Below are positions 59,802 through 64,000 of a stretch of 64,000 bases of DNA, one piece after another. The notes below the pieces were generated by a model that worked only from the letters and a program-made list of their open reading frames with translations, was not told the origin of the DNA and did no database searches. The position numbers and the translations under genes are program-made. Location: positions 162,845 to 226,844 of the forward strand of contig JBPRGH010000007.1 in the NCBI GenBank assembly GCA_051418055.1, read 5' to 3'. The DNA is from JBPRGH01 sp051418055 (GTDB taxonomy: Bacteria; Bacteroidota; Bacteroidia; Cytophagales; Cyclobacteriaceae). Each line of letters starts with the position of its first letter. Positions within the stretch are counted from its first letter, which is position 1.

Positions 59802-61064
59802 ATGAGAACACTAAATTTAAATCGATTAATGCTAGCCCTCCTGATGGTATTCGGGTTTGGTGTAGCGCAGGCTCAGGTAAACAAGATATCTAACTTTAGA
59901 GATCCGGGCCAAGGTGGAATAAATGTCTTTGAAGTTCCAAAAGATGACACAGTAAAATTTGACGGCTTAGCCGTACGTGTTGGAGGTGATTTCGCGATGC
60001 AGTTCCAGGCCATTGACCAGTATAATAATGTAGAAGGTGAACTTGTAGAATTAGGAAGCAATCTGAATTTACCTACAGCCAACCTTAAGGTTGACGTTCA
60101 ATTGGCGGAAGGAATGCGTCTGCATATGGCTACTTACCTTTCTTCAAGAAACCATACTGAAGCATGGGTAAAAGGTGGCTACGTGCAAATTGACAAGCTG
60201 GATTTTATCAAACCGGGTTTCGCATCTCAAATAATGGATTATACAAGATTCAGATTCGGTATGGATGATGTAAACTATGGTGACGCACATTATAGAAGAT
60301 CTGATAATGCAAGAGCAATTTATAACCCATTCGTAGGTAACTACATAATGGATGCTTTTACTACAGAGCCTTTTGCAGAAGTTCAGGTTTTAGCTAACGG
60401 ATTTGTGGGTGTATTAGGTGTAACAAACGGTAAGCTGAATCAGAATGTAGTTGTGAATGATGACACAGATAATACATTATCTCTCTTCGGTAAAATTGGT
60501 TATGACAAACAGGTGAATGAAGATCTTCGTGTAAGATTAACAGGTTCATGGTATAAAAACAGTGGTGAATCTACTGGTGGATATTTATTCAACGGCGACC
60601 GTGCCGGAGCAAGATACTACAACATCATGTATACAGCCGACGGTGGTAGCTTTGCAGATCCAAGATTCAGCCCTCGTTTTAAAGAAGTAACTGCTTTCCA
60701 GATTAATCCTTTCATCAAATTCCGTGGATTAGAATTCTTTGGGATATATGAAACAACAAGCAATTCTGAAGAAGCAGGAAATGGTCAATTCACGCAGCTT
60801 GCTGGTGAACTTATTTACAGATTCGGTGCCAATGAAGACTTTTATGTAGGCGGCCGTTACAACACAGTTAATGGCAAGAAGAATGAAATTGATCCTGAAT
60901 TAAGCCTTAACAGATTCAACGTAGGCGGCGGCTGGTTCATAACAAACAATGTTATGACTAAAGTTGAATATGTGAGTCAAAACTGGGAAGGTTCTGGATG
61001 GACAGGAAAATATGCCGGAGCTGGATTTGATGGATTTGTTGTCGAAGCAGTAATAAGTTTCTAA
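59802..61064 (+). CDS. Porin-like outer-membrane beta-barrel protein (copy 2)
   Basis: 420 residues, strongly similar to copy 1: VRVGGDFAMQFQAIDQ, EAWVKGGYVQIDKLDF, MDDVNYGDAHYRRSDNA and YNPFVGNYIMDAFTTE. Signal peptide ends GVAQAQ; terminal strand ends EAVISF. The 3' end is followed by a hairpin TAAGCCGGA / TCCGGCTTA (61079-61102). Together with YceI copy 2 it is a duplicated two-gene module. Confidence 0.8.
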   Translation: MRTLNLNRLMLALLMVFGFGVAQAQVNKISNFRDPGQGGINVFEVPKDDTVKFDGLAVRVGGDFAMQFQAIDQYNNVEGELVELGSNLNLPTANLKVDVQLAEGMRLHMATYLSSRNHTEAWVKGGYVQIDKLDFIKPGFASQIMDYTRFRFGMDDVNYGDAHYRRSDNARAIYNPFVGNYIMDAFTTEPFAEVQVLANGFVGVLGVTNGKLNQNVVVNDDTDNTLSLFGKIGYDKQVNEDLRVRLTGSWYKNSGESTGGYLFNGDRAGARYYNIMYTADGGSFADPRFSPRFKEVTAFQINPFIKFRGLEFFGIYETTSNSEEAGNGQFTQLAGELIYRFGANEDFYVGGRYNTVNGKKNEIDPELSLNRFNVGGGWFITNNVMTKVEYVSQNWEGSGWTGKYAGAGFDGFVVEAVISF

Positions 61065-61078
61065 ATAGCTAATAAGGG

Positions 61079-61102
61079 TAAGCCGGAATTTACTCCGGCT
61101 TA
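61079..61102 (+). terminator. Hairpin after porin copy 2
   Basis: A 9-bp stem TAAGCCGGA / TCCGGCTTA with a 6-nt loop. The T-run is weak, so termination may be partial. A second hairpin lies 80 bp downstream. Confidence 0.6.
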
Positions 61103-61181
61103 TTCTACTAACCTTCAATATTAATTATATACAATGCAATGCAGTGGGTAGGTTTAGTAGAATAGTAGTTAGGTTGGGTAA

Positions 61182-61207
61182 GGGCTGTTAAATTTTAACA
61201 GCCCTTT
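61182..61207 (+). terminator. Second terminator-like hairpin before YceI copy 3
   Basis: GGGCTGTTA pairs with TAACAGCCC (61182-61190, 61196-61204) with a short loop and a short T tail. It lies about 60 bp before the next gene and could also be an attenuator. Confidence 0.65.
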
Positions 61208-61264
61208 ATCTTTAATTTATTAAATTACATGATATTTTGGCCCAATAATTGAATATGACTTGTA

Positions 61265-61858
61265 ATGATCTTTAGCTTTCTAATCATATCACTAGTACTA
61301 AATTTTAACCTTTATAATAAGGTAGAAAAAGAACGTTGGCTTGTAGAAGAATCAAGTCAGCTACTTATAGAGGGATCTTCTAATGTGAATGAATTTACCT
61401 GTAAGATCCAAAGCCGCACCAGGAAAGACACCCTAACCATTGCTTATGATGAAAGGAGTAATAGGATTGATTTTGTAAAAAATGAGGTGTATATCGATAC
61501 ACGAGCTTTTGACTGCCAGAATGCTATGATAACTTCTGATTTAAAAAAGACTTTAAAAACTGATAAACATCCTTATATAACTCTCCACTTCCTGACACTG
61601 CAAAAACCTACATTCCAAAACTTTTCCAGCCAACGTGTACGGGGAACAATTGCTATTGAAATAGCCGGCAATACAGAGAAATATGCTATCTCCTATCATA
61701 TGACACCTAAAACAGATGGCACTATTTTACTTGAAGGCAAACAGATCGTCAACATTAAAGATTTTAATCTTTCCACACCTCAAAAATTAATGGGTCTTAT
61801 TAAAGTAAATGAGCAGATTCAGGTAGATTTTACTATGAAACTAAGTCCACTCTTATAA
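61265..61858 (+). CDS. Diverged YceI-like protein (copy 3)
   Basis: 197 residues with a hydrophobic N-terminus (MIFSFLIISLVLNFNLY). The YceI pattern is kept in outline (LLIEGSSNVNEFTCKIQ, LKKTLKTDKHPYITLHFLTL, FNLSTPQKLMGLIKVNEQIQVDF). It lacks the HDW and the PPTAMFG block of copies 1 and 2 and has extra cysteines. No porin gene follows; sufB is next. It may be the third product of the same duplication, diverged. Confidence 0.75.
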   Translation: MIFSFLIISLVLNFNLYNKVEKERWLVEESSQLLIEGSSNVNEFTCKIQSRTRKDTLTIAYDERSNRIDFVKNEVYIDTRAFDCQNAMITSDLKKTLKTDKHPYITLHFLTLQKPTFQNFSSQRVRGTIAIEIAGNTEKYAISYHMTPKTDGTILLEGKQIVNIKDFNLSTPQKLMGLIKVNEQIQVDFTMKLSPLL

Positions 61859-62009
61859 CGTTGCATAGTAAGATCCTGAGGGTTTTATTTTTAATAGCCT
61901 TTACTTATTAATCAGTAGATTCTTTCGATCAAAAAGAGGCAGTTTCCGAACGGTATTCTGCCATATTTGTTGTAGATTTGTGTGTAATTTAAATTTAGTC
62001 TAAATAATT

Positions 62010-63455
62010 ATGAGTAAAGACAACCAGATACTGGAAGAATTTACTTCTAAGGAATATGAGCATGGCTGGTCAAGTGATTTTGAGATGGACTCTGCTCCTA
62101 AGGGCCTTAATGAAGATATAGTTCGTTTTATTTCTACCAAAAAAGAGGAGCCGCAATGGCTACTTGATTGGCGTCTTAAAGCCTACCGTCAATGGGAAAA
62201 GATGGTGGAGCCAAATTGGGCTAATGTTAAATTTCCTCCTATCGATTATCAGGATGCCATCTACTATGCTGCCCCAAAACAAAAGGTAAAACCAAAAAGC
62301 CTTGATGAGGTAGACCCTGAGCTTCTGAATACCTTTAAAAAATTAGGCATAAGCCTTCAGGAACAAAAAAGATTAACAGGTGTAGCTGTAGACGCTGTAA
62401 TTGACAGTGTTTCCGTAGCTACTACTTTTAAAGATAAATTAGGTGAGCTAGGTATTATTTTCTGCTCGTTCAGCGAAGCAGTACACGAACATCCCGAACT
62501 GGTAAAGCAATATCTGGGATCTGTAGTACCAGCGAATGATAACTATTTTGCTGCTCTTAACTCTGCTGTATTCAGCGACGGCTCTTTCTGTTATATACCT
62601 AAAGGAGTAAGATGCCCGATGGAACTTTCAACTTACTTCAGGATCAATGCTGCCAATACCGGCCAGTTCGAAAGAACGCTTATTATTGCTGAGGAAGGTT
62701 CTTATGTGAGTTATCTGGAAGGGTGTACTGCCCCACAACGTGATGAGAATCAGCTGCATGCTGCAGTGGTGGAGATCTATGTAAAAAAAGATGCTGAAGT
62801 AAAATACAGCACCGTCCAGAACTGGTATCCGGGTGACACTAAAGGCCGCGGCGGTATCTATAATTTCGTAACCAAAAGAGGTATTTGTGCTGGCGACAAT
62901 GCTAAGCTTAGCTGGACACAAGTAGAGACAGGTTCTGCCATTACCTGGAAATATCCTTCATGTATTCTAAAAGGAGATAATTCTCAGGGTGAATTTTATT
63001 CTGTTGCCGTAACAAATAATTACCAGCAGGCTGACACGGGAACTAAAATGATCCATATCGGTAAAAACACTAAATCACGGATTGTATCCAAAGGTGTTTC
63101 CGCAGGAAGATCTCAAAACAGCTACCGCGGGCAGGTCCATATCATGAAACGTGCGGAAGGAGCCCGTAATTTCTCCCAGTGTGATTCATTACTAATGGGT
63201 GACAAATGTGGTGCGCATACATTCCCTTATATTGATGTAGAGAATAACTCAGCACAGCTCGAGCATGAGGCAACAACCTCAAAGATTGGTGAAGACCAGA
63301 TCTTCTACTGCATGCAACGTGGTATCAGCGAAGAAAAAGCCGTAGCGCTAATCGTAAATGGATATTGTAAAGAGGTGCTTAACCAGCTTCCAATGGAATT
63401 TGCCGTAGAAGCTCAGAAGCTTTTAGCTCTGACGCTTGAAGGATCCGTCGGTTAG
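62010..63455 (+). CDS. sufB: Fe-S cluster assembly protein SufB
   Basis: 481 residues matching SufB over its length: SVYEFAWS-like start (EYEHGWSSDFEMDSAPKGLNE), EHPELVKQYLGSVVPANDNYFAALNSAVFSDGSF, YLEGCTAPQRDENQLHAAVVE (catalytic Cys), KRGICAGDNAKLSWTQVETGSAITWKYPS and the C-terminal EHEATTSKIGEDQIFYCMQRG. It is the scaffold of the SufBCD complex. A -7 element TAGATTTG lies at 61974-61981. SufC and SufD are not in the window; the next gene is an S23-type protein. Confidence 0.96.
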   Translation: MSKDNQILEEFTSKEYEHGWSSDFEMDSAPKGLNEDIVRFISTKKEEPQWLLDWRLKAYRQWEKMVEPNWANVKFPPIDYQDAIYYAAPKQKVKPKSLDEVDPELLNTFKKLGISLQEQKRLTGVAVDAVIDSVSVATTFKDKLGELGIIFCSFSEAVHEHPELVKQYLGSVVPANDNYFAALNSAVFSDGSFCYIPKGVRCPMELSTYFRINAANTGQFERTLIIAEEGSYVSYLEGCTAPQRDENQLHAAVVEIYVKKDAEVKYSTVQNWYPGDTKGRGGIYNFVTKRGICAGDNAKLSWTQVETGSAITWKYPSCILKGDNSQGEFYSVAVTNNYQQADTGTKMIHIGKNTKSRIVSKGVSAGRSQNSYRGQVHIMKRAEGARNFSQCDSLLMGDKCGAHTFPYIDVENNSAQLEHEATTSKIGEDQIFYCMQRGISEEKAVALIVNGYCKEVLNQLPMEFAVEAQKLLALTLEGSVG

Positions 63456-63500
63456 TAGTTTGTTGTTTGTAGTTCTTGGTTTGTTGTTTAAGCATTAATA
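63456..63500. repeat. Word-like repeat, left flank of the S23-type gene
   Basis: TAGTAGTTTGTTGTTTGTAG, TTCTTGGTTTGTTGTTTAAG. It is pyrimidine-rich and complementary in word content to the AAGAACCAAGAACC array right of the gene, so the gene is bracketed by inverted words. Confidence 0.65.
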
Positions 63501-63521
63501 TTTCCTTTTCTATATTACAAA

Positions 63522-63956
63522 ATGGGAACATTTAAAGAAGTTGAGGACTTAGAAATTTGGCAGGAAGCACGTGCATTATGCCAATCTATTTTTGTTAAAA
63601 TTCTTGATAAAGAAGAAATAAAAGATTTTAAACTTAAAGATCAAATCAATGGCTCCTCAGGTTCAGTTATGGATAATATAGCCGAAGGACTTGAAAGAGG
63701 AGGAAATAAAGAATTCAAACAATTTCTATCAATTTCTAAAGGCTCATTGGGAGAAGTAAAGTCTCAGTTATATCGAGCTTTTGATCGTAATTATTTATCA
63801 AAAAAGGATTTTGATGAAGCATTTAATATGACGAAAAAGCTTACGAAGAAAATTGCTTCATTAATTCATTATTTAAAAAGAAGTGAGTTTAAAGGAAACA
63901 AGTATAACGTAGAAGAACTACTTGTAACCTATTACAGTAAAGAACCCGAAGTTTAA
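63522..63956 (+). CDS. Four-helix-bundle protein (S23/IVS-type)
   Basis: 144 residues, all helical. The family blocks are KEVEDLEIWQEARALCQSIF, LKDQINGSSGSVMDNIAEGLERGGNKEFKQFLSISKGSLGEVKSQLYRA and a C-terminal helix SLIHYLKRSEFKG. Relatives are encoded in intervening sequences of 23S rRNA genes and, more distantly, as Avd of diversity-generating retroelements; most Bacteroidota copies are stand-alone. It sits directly after sufB, where sufC is expected, and is bracketed by inverted word repeats. Confidence 0.9.
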   Translation: MGTFKEVEDLEIWQEARALCQSIFVKILDKEEIKDFKLKDQINGSSGSVMDNIAEGLERGGNKEFKQFLSISKGSLGEVKSQLYRAFDRNYLSKKDFDEAFNMTKKLTKKIASLIHYLKRSEFKGNKYNVEELLVTYYSKEPEV

Positions 63957-64000
63957 CTAAGAACCAAGAACCAAGAACCAAAAACCAAGAACCAAGAACC
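63957..64000. repeat. AAGAACCAAGAACC array
   Basis: Six near-identical 7-bp words AAGAACC / AAAAACC run to the window end. They are the complement-type words of the left flank (TTCTTGG). The array continues beyond the window. Confidence 0.8.

Noticed and set aside
1..64000. Prophage, transposon or secretion-system island
   Set aside because: No integrase, transposase, structural phage gene or secretion component is visible; accessory signals are limited to repeats.

Overview
The window comes from a Bacteroidota chromosome, most likely Cytophagales. It is AT-rich, many genes use weak or no Shine-Dalgarno sites, and several promoters match the Bacteroidota pattern TTTG-N19-TAnnTTTG. Gene content agrees: lipoprotein-type Sec-dependent NosZ, DUF5916, DUF885, DUF4142, YkuD_2, TPR-histidine kinases, LytS/LytTR pairs, a B12-dependent ribonucleotide reductase and an S23-type four-helix-bundle gene. 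I see no prophage, transposase, CRISPR array or plasmid gene. It reads as ordinary chromosome with patches of repeat-rich intergenic DNA.

Layout. 1-6.9 kb: 5' part of queD, an O6-alkylguanine repair gene, two methyltransferases, gamma-glutamyltransferase, DUF4142 and YkuD_2 lipoproteins, MgtC. 7-10.8 kb: metal handling (two CDF-type exporters, a ZIP transporter) and a hemerythrin protein. 10.8-21.8 kb: a nitrous-oxide respiration island. It has a three-domain Fe-S repair protein (Ric) and a nine-gene minus-strand operon (cytochrome c, nosZ, fused nosL, nosD, nosF, nosY, an NnrS-like membrane protein, a truncated hemoglobin and a second polytopic His-rich membrane protein). A divergent tail-anchored cytochrome c faces the operon. 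21.9-28.7 kb: TPR-histidine kinase, a Crp/Fnr regulator without cysteines, and a nadA-nrdJ operon. 28.8-33.5 kb: an accessory, repeat-rich stretch with a cysteine-rich mini-lipoprotein, tRNA-Glu with an inverted copy of its own 3' end, a gene remnant, a 21-bp tandem repeat and GC-rich dispersed repeats around a histidine kinase that lacks its ATPase domain. 33.5-46 kb: housekeeping and stress genes, LytS/LytTR, Mo-cofactor genes, dinB and an iodotyrosine-deiodinase-like flavoprotein. 46-56 kb: an ABC exporter operon with a TRIC channel, M24 peptidase, DUF5916 protein, glycosyltransferase and acyl-CoA ligase. 56-64 kb: a 127-nt tRNA-like RNA, an Lrp regulator, a duplicated YceI-porin module, sufB and an S23-type gene.

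How the parts connect. Five promoter regions (queD/ogt, ric, nos operon, the divergent cytochrome c, nadA-nrdJ) carry a near-identical palindrome, ATGAY-N4-ATCAY. In the ric and nos promoters the box centre lies exactly 29.5 bp from the start of the -7 element. This looks like one Fnr/Dnr-type regulon for micro-oxic or nitrosative conditions. It would couple N2O respiration, Fe-S repair and oxygen-independent dNTP and NAD synthesis, and the Crp/Fnr gene at 24.4 kb is the local candidate regulator. No nitrate, nitrite or NO reductase is visible, so from this window alone the organism may be an N2O reducer rather than a full denitrifier.

The strongest leads for something undescribed are the tRNA-like RNA at 56044-56170, the Fnr-type regulon, the strong terminator inside the nos operon after nosZ, and the families of short word-like intergenic repeats.
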